From Anastatus disparis (lineage: Eukaryota > Arthropoda > Insecta > Hymenoptera > Eupelmidae), in contig JAFFSR010000136.1 in the NCBI GenBank assembly GCA_017163975.1, forward strand, positions 6,693,501-6,757,500: a DNA stretch of 64,000 nt. Reading direction: 5' to 3'. The notes beneath the pieces were generated by a model. The model saw nothing but the letters and a program-made list of their open reading frames with translations. It searched no databases and was not told where the DNA came from. Positions 50,001 through 60,822 of this stretch are shown in pieces. The position numbers were made by a program, and so were the translations under genes. The number at the start of each line of letters is the position of its first letter. Position 1 is the stretch's first letter.

Positions 50001-51182
50001 TGGAAGAATTATTGTTTTTGCAATTTGACCATTAATATCGTTAGCCGAATTCTGTAGATAATCGTGTAATAATAAAAAAGGATTAAACTCATCTGATCGA
50101 ATCGCAATTTGATATTTAATATAAGCCATACGTGTTACACGTCGATGATCATTTCTGTTATCATTAATGTGTCTTAAATCTCGGTGCCATCCTTGTGTAC
50201 CATAAGGATAAAACAATGGATAAATCCATGGTTCTACATTAGGGTCCATTGTGCTTACACATTGTAAATTTTTAGTATTTTTATTTCTAATTGTCACATA
50301 AGATTCTGGAATTTCGCCATCCGCCGTAGTTGAAAAAATAGCAGCTACTTCATTAGTTCGTTGAAAATTATATCTTCGTGTATCTGTACCTGGTTTCAAG
50401 GAAAACAATAATTGCAATTCAGGGAGATCATGCCCAGTATTTAATAATAATTGTTGATTTTGTATTTCTTGATTCATCATTTCATACGATTTCGCAAATA
50501 TGTTATTTTCTCGAATTACTTTATCTAATATTTCTAATGTTTGATAGTCAAGTCTTGAGGAGTTTCTAATTCTAATATCAATTGCCTCTTGTGGGTCAAT
50601 AATAAATAACTGTCCATAAGAAGGGCTATCATTTTCATATGGATACAAAGCCGTATTAATTTGATAATATATTTGTCCTTGAATTTTAAAACAATATGGC
50701 CCTGGTCGTATTGATTGAAAATTAATCAAATTTGCATTAAAAGAAGCAAATGATAATGAATTATTATAACAACGGATATGTCGATAAAAATCATCCGACA
50801 TTACATGAGAACCATTAAACATATCAAGAAGATCTTTAGGAAAAATAGGAATGGGTTGTAATTTAACTGTTCCGTGACTACAACAATCATTAAAAGATAA
50901 TCCTTTATTTGAAATTTTTTCTGAAATAAAATGCTTTGCATTACAATGCATACATAAAATATTCATTTCGCCTAAATAATCTTGTTCAATAATTAATGAA
51001 TGATTAATATTATCTGTTCAGTTTTGTAAATTTATTGATTCAGTGAGTTGCCTAAATTTTTCATGAGTAGTTTTGCGCGCAGCCTGGCGTCTCAATCTTT
51101 GATTTTCAGCAATTCTCAATCGTCGATCTTGTTGGTAAATATTTTCTTCCTCTTCTGAACGTATTATTTTTTTACGCGGCAT
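47095..51182 (-). CDS. Helitron Rep/helicase transposase, lightly damaged
   Basis: A rolling-circle transposase of about 1,350 codons in two main frames. It starts at ATG 51182 with a basic segment. A TGA breaks it at 51018-51020, and an internal Met at 50966 opens a 716-codon frame: an N-terminal CxxC cluster (CMHCNAKHF), the Helitron-like N domain, the HUH endonuclease motif (RGLPHMHLLV, near residue 425) and the paired Tyr region (YIYKYIYKGHD). A poly(A) run at about 48940-48957 shifts the frame. The second part (594 codons from 48879) is a PIF1-type helicase with GPGGSGKT, IWDEAPM, LGGDFRQLLPI and INKSQGQTF. It ends GQLYV then a small deletion before the usual ALSRVR motif and TAG. The protein would nick and unwind DNA for transposition; this copy needs at least three repairs to be active. 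Confidence 0.9.
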
Positions 51183-52700
51183 TTTTGTTAATAATATGAA
51201 TATATCAAATTGAAAATAATTTATAAACTTTAAACTTATAAAATAAATAAATTGATTATTTAATTTATAAAAAGGTTAATAAAAGATTATTAAATATATA
51301 ATAATCACAATAAAAATGTATAAAAATAAATAAAATAATACAAATGTCAAAATTTGAGGAAAAAAATCTACTTATACTTAGTTTGCTAATTTTTATTTTT
51401 TTTTAAATGTAAACATGCCTTCCATTTCAAATGTCAATGAAGTTTGAAGATTGTTCTTTATTTTAATTTTAATTTTAAGTTAATTAAATACAGATATTAG
51501 GTCAAATTTCGGTATTAGGTTAAATTTCGGTTTTAGGTTAAATTTCAGTTTTAGGTTAAATTTCGGTTTTAAGTTCTATTTCGTTTATAGGTTTTATTTC
51601 GTTAAATCAAGATGAATGTTAGGTAAAAATTTATTATAATAAAAATAGTAATTATAATCATATATATTTATAATATGTGTATTTATTTAAATTTCTCAAA
51701 AAATATACTAATATACATAAAATTTAAGAAAAATACAATAAAAGTTTATAAATTTGAAAAATTAAAAATAAAATTCTGGTATTTTTGGTTAATTTATTGA
51801 AATTACTAATAATTTTCTTGATCCTATTTCACAATCGCTGAAAACTTTTTTTGTTGAATGAATGGACGACCTGAAATAAAAAAACAAATTATTAATTTTC
51901 ACTTCATAAAATATATTTCATAAAATATATAATATATATAGTATAAATATAGTAAATATTTTAAAATAATTGAATGAAACGTAAAATGTACATTTAAATA
52001 TTTAATGTTTTTCTGAAAAATTTTGTTTTCTTTTTAAACAAAAACGTTTTTATATTAATATTTGAAACTGTAAAAATATGTTATAATAATATTTTTTAGA
52101 AATAAAATAATAATCATTTTTTCTGAATGAATCAAAAAATAAAATTAATGAATTTGGTAATCAACTTAATGAAAACATGAAATGTAAATAAATAGTAATT
52201 TTAAATATTCTAAAGAAAATTAAGTCCTCTGTAAACAGTCGATTCAATTTTCACATAGAAAACTGGAGATCATCGCATGTAATATCTACTTGACAACTGA
52301 ATGTTTATAGTGAATATCTTTTTGATATATAAAGCAAATTATGAAATTTTAATTATTTATACAATTCAAAATTCATTTATTTGTCATATTGACTTTATTA
52401 TATTAATATTTTTATTTATAATTATAATATTATATATTATAATATAATATAATATTATAATTAATTAAAAAATTCATTCTATAAAACGGTAGTAAATTAT
52501 ATACCAGATTTTACAAAAAATTTACTGTTTAAAAGGAGAATTTTTAAATTTTATAAAAAGACAATTTGAATTATTAAATTTTATAAAATAAAAAGACAAT
52601 TTTAATTTTAAGGTATCAAGAACTGTTCAAAACTTGAAAAAAATAAAATCTAAGTATAATGATGAAATTTTTTCTTATAAATAAATATTAATCAATAAAA
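51183..52700. other. AT-rich DNA upstream of the Helitron gene
   Basis: Probably includes the Helitron 5' part, but no terminal motif could be fixed. A short exon-like segment (minus strand, about 51872-51827) follows TTTATTTCAG and reads RPFIQQKKFSAIVK then TAG. Confidence 0.4.
51496..51602 (+). repeat. Minisatellite of ~18-bp units
   Basis: Five to six tandem copies of a unit close to TTAGGTTAAATTTCGGTT, diverging toward both ends. Confidence 0.8.
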
Positions 52701-52721
52701 CTATTTTTACTTTAAATATTT

Positions 52722-53310
52722 CAGCAGAGGTTTCTTTTTAAATAATAATAATAACATTGAATAACTTACTCAGTTAAAGACTTCAATAATATTTGGTATG
52801 GAAGACTTTCTACTTATGATATTCAACGTAGAATGTTCTGAGCTCACTTCCAATAAGATTTCTATAAATAAAAATATGAATCTGGTTAAAATAAATATAT
52901 GCAAATAATTTTTAATTTTTTAAATAAAAAAATGATTTTTCAATACAGTGTTTTTTTAATATAAATGTAAAAGTATAAAACCTTTACCATAATAGAAGTT
53001 TTACATATTAAGATAAAATGGAACAAAATATGAAAACTTATTTTTTTATGACAAAATTTGATACCTAAATTAAAAACTCTAATAATTGTAATAATAATTA
53101 TTAAATGTTGTTTTGTTTTTGAAATATATTTTACTTTCAGCAGAGGTTTTTTTTAAATAAAAATAAAAATATTGAATAACTTACTTAGTTGAAGATTTGA
53201 ATTATATTTTATCTGGAAGACTTTCTGTTCATGATACTTAACATCAAATAAAAAATATGCTAAGCTCGCTTCCAGCAAGATTTTCTGTAAATCTGTAAAT
53301 AAAAATATGA
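52722..53310 (-). repeat. Two direct repeats with exon-like structure
   Basis: A block of about 170 bp at 52722-52890 recurs at 53132-53305 (TTTCAGCAGAGG, GAATAACTTAC, GGAAGACTTTCT, AAATATGAATCT). On the minus strand each copy looks like an exon: a TTTATAG or TTTACAG acceptor, an open stretch (ILLEVSSEHSTLNIISRK in one, KILLEASLAYFLFDVKYHEQ in the other), then AGTAAGT as donor. With the segment at 51827-51872 this could be a small three-exon gene whose first two exons arose by duplication. No family is recognised. Confidence 0.3.
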
Positions 53311-53404
53311 ATCTAATTATAGGTTATGTGCAAGTAATTAATGATAAATTTTTATTCTATTTTAAAATCTTACCTTGGTAAAAGCCGTTCTTCAATGATG
53401 TTAC

Positions 53405-53475
53405 ATGCTACACGTAACTCGTTACACTTTACACGTTACACGTAACTCGTTACACTTTACACGTAACTCGTTATA
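53405..53475 (+). repeat. Short tandem repeat (ACACGTAACTCGTT)
   Basis: Three to four imperfect copies of ACACGTAACTCGTTACACTT. The ORF beginning here owes its repeated N-terminus (LHVTRYT) to it. Confidence 0.8.
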
Positions 53476-54603
53476 CGTTTTAAAATTTTGTTGTCTGATG
53501 TTTACTGAATTCATCATCTATGGATTCTACACCTTTGTAATCATAGTGGTGGAGCGAAGAAAACACAAAAAACGGAAGGATATTAGTACTTTAATAAAAC
53601 ATCTGCAGCAAGATAAGTATCTAATACTTTAATGTGTTATATTGAGTAAAATACAGCGAGCGCATAACAACTGTCAAAACTTTCCAAGTAGACTCTATTA
53701 CCAAAGAAGATAAACGCTTATAGAAGGATTCTTCTGAGTTACATTTTTCGTCCGAAACGCTGGGTAACACTTTAACATTGTTTGTATATCTATACATATG
53801 AAAAATTTGATATATATAGATATATAGATAATATAGATATAAAAATACATAGGATCTAGTGGCGCCCTCAGTAGCTGCAGCTACCCATGGGTAACTCATT
53901 TTTGACAGAAATTTTCCATTTAAGAGTACGCTTCTATAAGCGTCTATATATACATTATTATATACATTCCTTATGTTGTTACATTCAATAATATTAATAC
54001 CTTGAACTTGGCTTTTAATATTTTTTCACCCTCTCTTTTATCTCTTCAACAAACAGTTATACACATACAGTAAGAAGAGTTCTTTTTTGCCGGTTGTCGT
54101 AACTAAGTTCCAGAGTTTTCTGCTATTACGAGTCCATTATTTTCTAGCTACTTTACTTCTATGTCTGCATGATTCAAGATAGATACTATGTACAATATGC
54201 TCGAGTATGATTTTTATTTATTTTTTTTATCTCACTTAAATAGGTTGAAGACCAATGACAAATTTTAATAGATCTGCTTATAATTATTAAATGAAAAATA
54301 TTTATACTTATCTATTTAATTATGCTATTATGTGATTATTTATCAGAATGTTGATGATTTTTTTATCAATACTTAAATGTATTGCCACATTTAACTCGTA
54401 GAGATTATTAGGTTAAAAAAAAACAATTTTTTAAAAAGAAATTAATACATTTTTTTAATAATGATATAATATTTAAAAATTATTTATTCTGAATTAGAAA
54501 TTTTTAAATAATAAGTAACAAAATTTTATTTATGATTTATCATGTATATTATGTATATACAAATGACTTTAATTTTTTATTATTATTAAAATGATATTTA
54601 CAG
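53476..54603. other. AT-rich intergenic DNA
   Basis: No supported gene. Small frames on both strands at 53405-53899 have no recognisable domain. Confidence 0.5.
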
Positions 54604-54880
54604 GATGGATTTGAAGGTCCAGTTGTTGCTAATAAACCATCTAAAGAAAAAAACGCTGTAGCTAAATGGATTCGTAACAATGTCCTGTCCAAAAAGACTA
54701 AATTTGATAGAAATCACATTGTTGAATACATCACAGGAACAAGAGCAGTCGATGCTCTTCTAAAGAGATCACCATGGAATAAAATGATATTTGAATCAAG
54801 ACAATATGTTATTAATTTCTTAGAGACTATTGTGATGTCAAGTACATCCAATGAGTTCTTTTTTTTGAAAATTATTTTAT
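54604..54880 (+). pseudogene. Sec62-like exon fragment
   Basis: After an acceptor (GATATTTACAG) a frame reads NKPSKEKNAVAKWIRNNV, then TKFDRNHIVEYITGTRAVDA and LLKRSPWNKMIFESRQYVIN, ending at a TAA near 54880. This order (PSKE-K-AVAK, H-VEY--G--AVD-LL-S-W, then a -SR--V--- helix) matches the N-terminal cytosolic domain of Sec62, the post-translational protein-translocation subunit of the ER membrane. Only this domain is present: no upstream start exon and none of the downstream transmembrane exons is seen. The end diverges into Phe-rich chance sequence. It is probably a duplicated or captured exon rather than a live gene. Confidence 0.6.
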
Positions 54881-54889
54881 AAATTATTT

Positions 54890-56420
54890 TTTAAGTCACG
54901 TTTTTGTACTCTTATACAGAATAAAATAATATCTATCTATCTAATTAGAAATAATACTAGTACAAGGGAAAACCCCAAAAAGAAAACAACGGCAATAAAA
55001 AACTAAGGAGCCGAAGCTCTTGAGCGTGTATGCACCGTAGGCGGGCCAGCTCGGCAAGTGTATATGCACTTATATACACCCATATATATGTGTATATACG
55101 CACGGTCATAACTATATATGAATGGATATACCCAATTATGTAAACAAGGTATACATCCATTTATATATAGTAATCGGATTAAACAATTAAAATTTTTATA
55201 TTTTACATTCACGCAAAATTTAATTTTTATTACTCATGTTCAATAATAATAGGAAATCACTCGGGCCGTCTACGGTAAAAACCGAACAATCACTGTATCT
55301 GTTTATGCGTAAAAGGAATAATAAAAATCTCTATTAAATAAAACATTTCTGAATTTTATCAAAATACAAAATATTTAAAAATTATTTTCTCATAGTTCTC
55401 ATCTTATTTTTCCAAAGATGAAGAAAAAAACGAACATGCGCTTAGTTATCGGTACAGCTGAAAACTATAAAAATTCCTAAACCGAACAGATACGAAGACC
55501 GTTCAATATATATATATATATGTATGTATGTATACACATGTCACATAGAAACGAAAACCAAACTTTTCTCTTCTATGCGACGAAAATTTTATAATTTTTA
55601 TTTCCAAATATTTACAAAATAATTTACTTTTAATCATAATCATAAGGAAATAGATTTAATAATAATTAAGATTAATTAATTAATATACGCGCATTATAGC
55701 GAATTTCAATATTAAAAAAAAAAATTAGATGCATAAAAGGTTTTTAACAAATAATGTTTATTTGTTTTTAATCATTATTTTTATATAAAGATAAAGAAAA
55801 AATATACAATATTAAGTAAATAAAGGGAAACAATTCTAGCCTAAAATATTTCTGTTTTAACTTCTTTCCTTGATTTCTTAAAGGATGCATGCACTTATAA
55901 CAACGCACATCTGTAAGCTATAAAACCTCGCTTCTTTAGATGTACGGTCCTGCAAGCATTCTTTTATTTTCAAATTTTATTTTAACTTTTTAAACAAAAC
56001 GATTTTCCTTTTTAATCTTATTATTATTCGGTCATAATTGTTCCCCTTTTTTTTTAAATAAGCAATAGAAATAATTACAATTAAGCTAAGAGAAAATGTC
56101 AAGAAAAAACAAAAAGCACAAGAAGAAAAATTTAAAAAAAAAAAAAATATATTTAAAATAAATAAAAATAAAAACTATTAGCAAAGTGCGATTCATAAGA
56201 AACTGCAATTTTACGTATATGTCAAATAATATTGCAAGTAAAATTAAATAACAAAGAAATATTACATCAACTTCTCTTTTATTTTACGTTAAATTCTAGC
56301 AAAAATAGGCATATTTTATATCGTTCTAAAGAGAATTTTAATTGCAATATTATAGAGACATTTAATTTAGACCGTAGTTAGTTAATAACAAATTATAATG
56401 ATTTTTAATAATTTAAGAAA
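54890..56420. other. AT-rich intergenic DNA
   Basis: No gene. An imperfect palindromic stretch at 55060-55100 (GTGTATATGCAC...TATATACAC) and TA/TG runs near 55505-55530 are the only structure noted. Confidence 0.5.
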
Positions 56421-56729
56421 AATTGTTAAAGATCAAGAGACAAAATAGGGCTTCTCTAAGGGAGAGGGCATATCTTTCCAGATATACCCCCCTCTGTTGC
56501 AAGAAAAACTTCTATACCCTAGTTTCTCTCTTCGTCTTACACGTTACTTAAGGCCAAAGTTCAAATTTTGGGAGGGCTTAAGGTCCCTCTCTGACCTCTT
56601 AAGAAAAGCAAAGGCCAATAGAAATTATGTAAAAAAGCGTTAAGAGAAAACAATTTTCTCTAATTGGAGAAAATTACTAGATAGTTTCGAAGATTATCTT
56701 ATAGTATGCTACAACGTTAGTTGTTTAGG

Positions 56730-56736
56730 TATATAA
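56730..56736 (+). promoter_or_regulatory. Retroelement TATA box
   Basis: TATATAA followed by a GC-richer stretch, with a likely start about 30 bases on (GATGCACACTGACT, near 56758-56762). The R region then opens with a divergent copy of the leader hairpin at 56784-56808. Confidence 0.55.
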
Positions 56737-56783
56737 GGGGCCTGACAGATCGATGCACACTGACTCCTTAATTTTTCTTGCTC

Positions 56784-56808
56784 GAGTTCACTTCTCGAGA
56801 TCAAACTC
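56784..56808 (+). repeat. Divergent hairpin copy in R region
   Basis: GAGTT and AACTC pair around TCACTT-CTC-GAGATC, keeping the CACTT-NNN-GAGA apex of the array copies but with a CTC triloop. It lies just after the predicted transcription start. An alternative fold pairs the two CTCGAG boxes at 56781-56786 and 56794-56799. Confidence 0.5.
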
Positions 56809-57199
56809 AGATTTTTGCTCTAAAAAAACTTAACGTTTAAAATTCAACTTAGAATTTTTTTTTTTGTTTCATTTTTACTTTTCTCAAAAAATAACCTAGA
56901 AGTTTTTCTCATTTTTTTTGATTTACTGTTTGAGTTTCCTCTCAGAACAGAGTCTTACTTATTGCAACCTAAAAGATACTCAAAAAAAATTTTTACTTTT
57001 CTTTCGATTTAGATTTTAAAATTTTAAATACTAAGTAAAATAAAAAAAAACTACTTCATTAATTTTGTATCAGTTTTTATTGAATAAATAACTTTAAATT
57101 TAATTAACATCTTCTTATTTTTAAAAAAAGAGTTCCCTTCATTTCCTTTAAAAGTAAGTAATTTTTATAACGTAAATAATTGTACAATCAAATAAAAAA

Positions 57200-58690
57200 A
57201 CTCAAAGAAAACATAAACTAACCAAACAAGTTAATACTACGGTCACTTCACGAGAGACCATAATATTTCCTTGTTGGTTAGCACTTAAATTTTTATGCCA
57301 AAAGGGCAATCTAGTTAATAATTTTGAACTTTTTTTTCTAAATAGTATTCTTTCACCTTTAAATAAAATCGTCATTTATTTGACTTCGCATATAATTTTA
57401 TCTTTTTGATTTCTTGAAAGGGAAGAGATACAAGGTTTAAAAATATTTTTGGTCACTTCACGAGAGACCGAGTATTTTTGAACCTCACAGAAACTTTATG
57501 TCAGCTGAACATTGGTCACTTCGGGAGAGACTTTTGTTTGGTTGTTATAAATTTCTCTCTTCTTTAAAATAGAAATTAAAAAAGAAGACGTAGACTTTTT
57601 CATTTATTTAAAATAAATTTAGAGAATTTTGATTAATAAAAGGAAAAAATTCCTTCCTAAGGGGTTTGTACATTAATTTGTTTAATAAATAATAAAAATT
57701 TTCATGAAATAAAAGAAAACATAAACTAACCAATGAGTCAATATTACGGTCACTTCATGAGAGACCATAATATTCCTTGTTGGCTAGTAGTAAATTTTAT
57801 TGCCAAAAGCGCAACTAATTTTGTAGTTTATATCTAAAAATAAAATTGTTTATTCATTTTTGTGAACTTTTGGATTTCTTGAAGAATTACAAGGTTTAAA
57901 AATATTTTTGGTCACTTCACGAGAGACCGAGTATTTTTAAACTTCACAGAAACTTTATATCAGCTGAACATTGGTCACTTCGGGAGAGACTTTTGTTTGG
58001 TTGCTATAATTTTCTCTTTTCTTTAAAATAGAAAATTAGAAAGCAAACGCAGATCTTTGTTTTTCATTTATTTATAATAATTTTAAGGAAGTTGATTGAT
58101 AAAAAAAAAATAAATTTTCCTCTTAAAGGATATCTGTATATTAATTTTTTTGATAAGAAATAATTTCACACAAATTAAAAATATATGAATAGAATAAGAG
58201 AAAAATAAGCAACGACTAACTAGCACAACGGACATCTCAATAATATTTCTAATACATTTGGGACGGGCGTACCCAAGAAAAGTAATAATAAAATTAAAGG
58301 TAGTTTTATAATTTCGATTTATTCTGGTCACTTAAGGAGAGACCTTTATGAATTCAAATTATAACGCGTAGGGTAGTTACAAAATAAAAACAAATAGGTG
58401 AGTCATTCAAAAATAACTCGGTCACTTCACGAGAGACTAAGTTATTATTGACTCAATAGTGTCGAAAAGAGTTACTTTTATTTAATTCTATCTATTAAAA
58501 TTTTCATATCACATTTTCATAAATCTTGTTACACTTTTGTTTGCTCTGGTCACTTAAGGAGAGACCTTTGCGAATAAAATTAGTAACGCGCGATAGGTAG
58601 CACACAAAAATCTAATTAGGAAAGCCATTCTAAAATAGCCCGGTCACTTCACGAGAGACTCGGTTATTAATGACTTTTTAGAACGAAATG
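57200..58690 (+). repeat. Array of ten constant-apex hairpins
   Basis: Copies of GGTC-A-CTT-NNN-GAG-A-GACC start at 57241, 57451, 57514, 57748, 57910, 57973, 58326, 58420, 58548 and 58642. GGTC/GAC(C/T) closes every copy; the second stem CTT/GAG surrounds a variable triplet: CAC in five (57241, 57451, 57910, 58420, 58642), CAT in one (57748), CGG in two (57514, 57973) and AAG in two (58326, 58548). Each copy sits on a longer lower stem of 7-20 pairs that differs between copies. The copies at 58326 and 58548 share a 3x3 internal loop and differ by pair-preserving changes (T-A to C-G, A-T to G-C). The array grew by duplication: about 510 bp (57205 and 57716) and about 222 bp (58326 and 58548). 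There are no long ORFs in it. It is presumably transcribed as part of the retroelement leader. Confidence 0.85.
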
Positions 58691-59001
58691 TAATTTTATC
58701 GATTAAATATGAAAGCTAAAGAATTAACACATTTATTCATAAAATAAATTCGCATAATTTCAAATCTACAAAATATTAGAAATATCTTTCTTTTGCGTTT
58801 TTTATAAATTAATTATTAATAACTGAATAAATAAATAAAAGTAACTGCAACAAGAAATATCATAATAAAATTTGATTAGTTTTCCTAAAATAAAAAAAAA
58901 ACGGAATTAATATATGCGTCCTAAATAATCAAAATACAGAATACGTTGACTGACGGGAACTTGATACCGAGTTTTACTGCTAGGCAGTGACTCAAAAACT
59001 A

Positions 59002-59024
59002 GGATAACATTGCGCCAGTTATCC
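59002..59024 (+). repeat. Hairpin before the primer-binding site
   Basis: GGATAAC and GTTATCC form a 7-bp perfect stem around ATTGCGCCA. A second small stem, ACTGC-TAG-GCAGT, lies just upstream at about 58976-58988. Confidence 0.6.
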
Positions 59025-59121
59025 ACCCAAAAAAATAACATCATTTTGTAGTTACGAAAGTTACTATAAAATTAGATGTTCCAATATCGAAATTAAAACC
59101 TTCGATTGCGGTTATCACATT

Positions 59122-59139
59122 TGGAGGCCAAACCGGAGA
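59122..59139 (+). other. Candidate primer-binding site
   Basis: TGGAGGCCAAACCGGAGA follows a CA (59118-59119) and TT spacer, the position expected for a tRNA primer site at the end of a 5' LTR. The complement ends in CCA as a tRNA 3' end would. The tRNA was not identified. Confidence 0.4.
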
Positions 59140-59288
59140 GATGGTTAAGGGCCCGAAAAAGTCAATGTAGAAATTTAAAATTATTATAATATAAAAAAAT
59201 ATACTATTTAATTACACATATAGAAAAAATAATATTAATAAAGCGACCGCTAAAATATTTAACTTTTCTTTTCTTTTTTTGTTTTTAG

Positions 59289-60061
59289 TGGAATACCGTG
59301 CGCGTAATAATCAAGGTAATAGGAAGAGTAGCGCGAAGAGAAAGCGACAATTCAATCGCGACGCGTTGTACATCCAGCAGGAGCTGGCAAAAAGAGGAAT
59401 CTTTCTAGAGTTATCTGATATAACGCCTCAAAATATTGAGTATTGGCGTTGTAACGTTCAGCGCGGGCTAGAAAAGGGCGAACAGAGCCCTGAAGCCGAT
59501 ACATCTGATCGCGTCGATAATGCATTAAAAGACACGGCAAATATACAGGTCAATCAGCCGGGAAAATCATTGAAAATAAAAAATATCGAAAAAATAAATA
59601 AAAACATAGCCGTGATTAAAAACGGCGAAATTATAAGGAAATTCAATAAATTAAAAACGCGTGAGAACCTAAGATGCTCAAAGTGCAAAATTAGAACAAA
59701 GAAAGGTTGTTTTAATTGCTTTGAGAAGAGGTTTTATCACACCGAAAAATCAGTTGATAACAAATATAATTTCCAAGTGAGAAACAAACCATCCAAAAGT
59801 GACGAGTTCTACGCCTTACACTGTAAAGAGATCCAGCGGTTTAGTCTTAGACAATACGATTATCGCTATTTAATTGACGGGAAAGCGTTAGAAGGAATTT
59901 ATTTCTTCAATAATAAGAAAAAACGTGAGCCCCGAGAATGCGTAAAAAAAGAGCATAATCTAAGGTTAATCGAATTACGCGAAAAATTCAACATCAAAAA
60001 CTTTATTAAAAAAATAACAAACAAAAGGAATAAAAAAATCGCACTTATATTGTATGATTAA
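59289..60061 (+). CDS. ORF0 of the retroelement, no ATG, unrecognised
   Basis: An open frame of about 257 codons with no methionine codon anywhere in it. It follows a strong acceptor-like tract (TTTTCTTTTTTTGTTTTTAG) ending at 59288, so it is best read as a downstream exon; an upstream exon ending in A would create an ATG at the junction (A + TG). The protein is very basic, with a central Cys cluster (CSKCKIRTKKGCFNC, a CxxC-x6-CxxC pattern) around residues 140-155 and Lys/Arg-rich ends, which suggests nucleic-acid binding. No family is recognised. It lies between the candidate primer-binding site and gag, where such elements usually have no gene. Its intact frame over 770 bases argues for recent selection or recent insertion. 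Confidence 0.55.
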
Positions 60062-60822
60062 ATAATGCTTTTGTAATTTTTTTTTAAATTTTAATAAAGC
60101 ATCTTCTGCATTATAAAAATAAAATTTCATATAGTTTTGTTAATTAAAAAAACCTAATACCATTAACCCTATTCCCAAAATTTTCTATTATAAAAAGAGT
60201 GGAAATACGCTCTGTCATTTTTTTTTTATTTTTATTTAGTATTAAATTCACTTTTTATAGATATACATAATCATTTTAATTAATATCTTTCTTATAATTT
60301 CAAAGTTATTGATCTTTTCAAGTTTCTATTTTACAGACGTAGTATGTCAGTTGTTTTTTTTACCTATCATTAATTCTTTGAATTACTATAACCACTAACG
60401 TAAATATTTATATTTTTATTATTAATTTTTTTTTATTTATTTTAAAAATACACTTTCCTACTTTAATCTTTAATAATAAACAAATAACAGGATTAAAATA
60501 TAATTCTTTTCACTTTTATATTTTTGTTTAATTTACTAATTTACTATATTTTAACTTACAGGTATCTAACTCTTACCTACACGTTTTTGCGCCAAGGTAT
60601 CTAAAAGCTTTAGCAAAAACAAGGTATTAGTTATTATTAATTAAAATTAATTTAAAACATAAATTAATGATGAAAAGATAATAGATTATGTAAAAACGAA
60701 ATAAAATAATGATTTTACATTGATTTAAACCTTACTCATATAATGAATTGAGCGGTTAACAAAGCAAGTCATTAACCTGTCATTAAGAAAACAGTAAATT
60801 GATTACTGTAGTGTTTAGCTCA
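60062..60822. other. AT-rich gap within the retroelement
   Basis: No ORF. A possible mini-exon at 60562-60595 is bounded by TTAACTTACAG and GTATCT, and the GGTATCTAA sequence is repeated on either side of it. Confidence 0.35.

Noticed and set aside
57241..58660. CRISPR array (repeated 19-mer)
   Set aside because: Spacing is irregular, repeats are hairpins in a retroelement leader and the genome is eukaryotic.
54831..59119. LTR starting TGTGATGT at 54831 to match the TATCACA end
   Set aside because: It would start inside the Sec62-like exon and give an LTR over 4 kb; the match is only a few bases.
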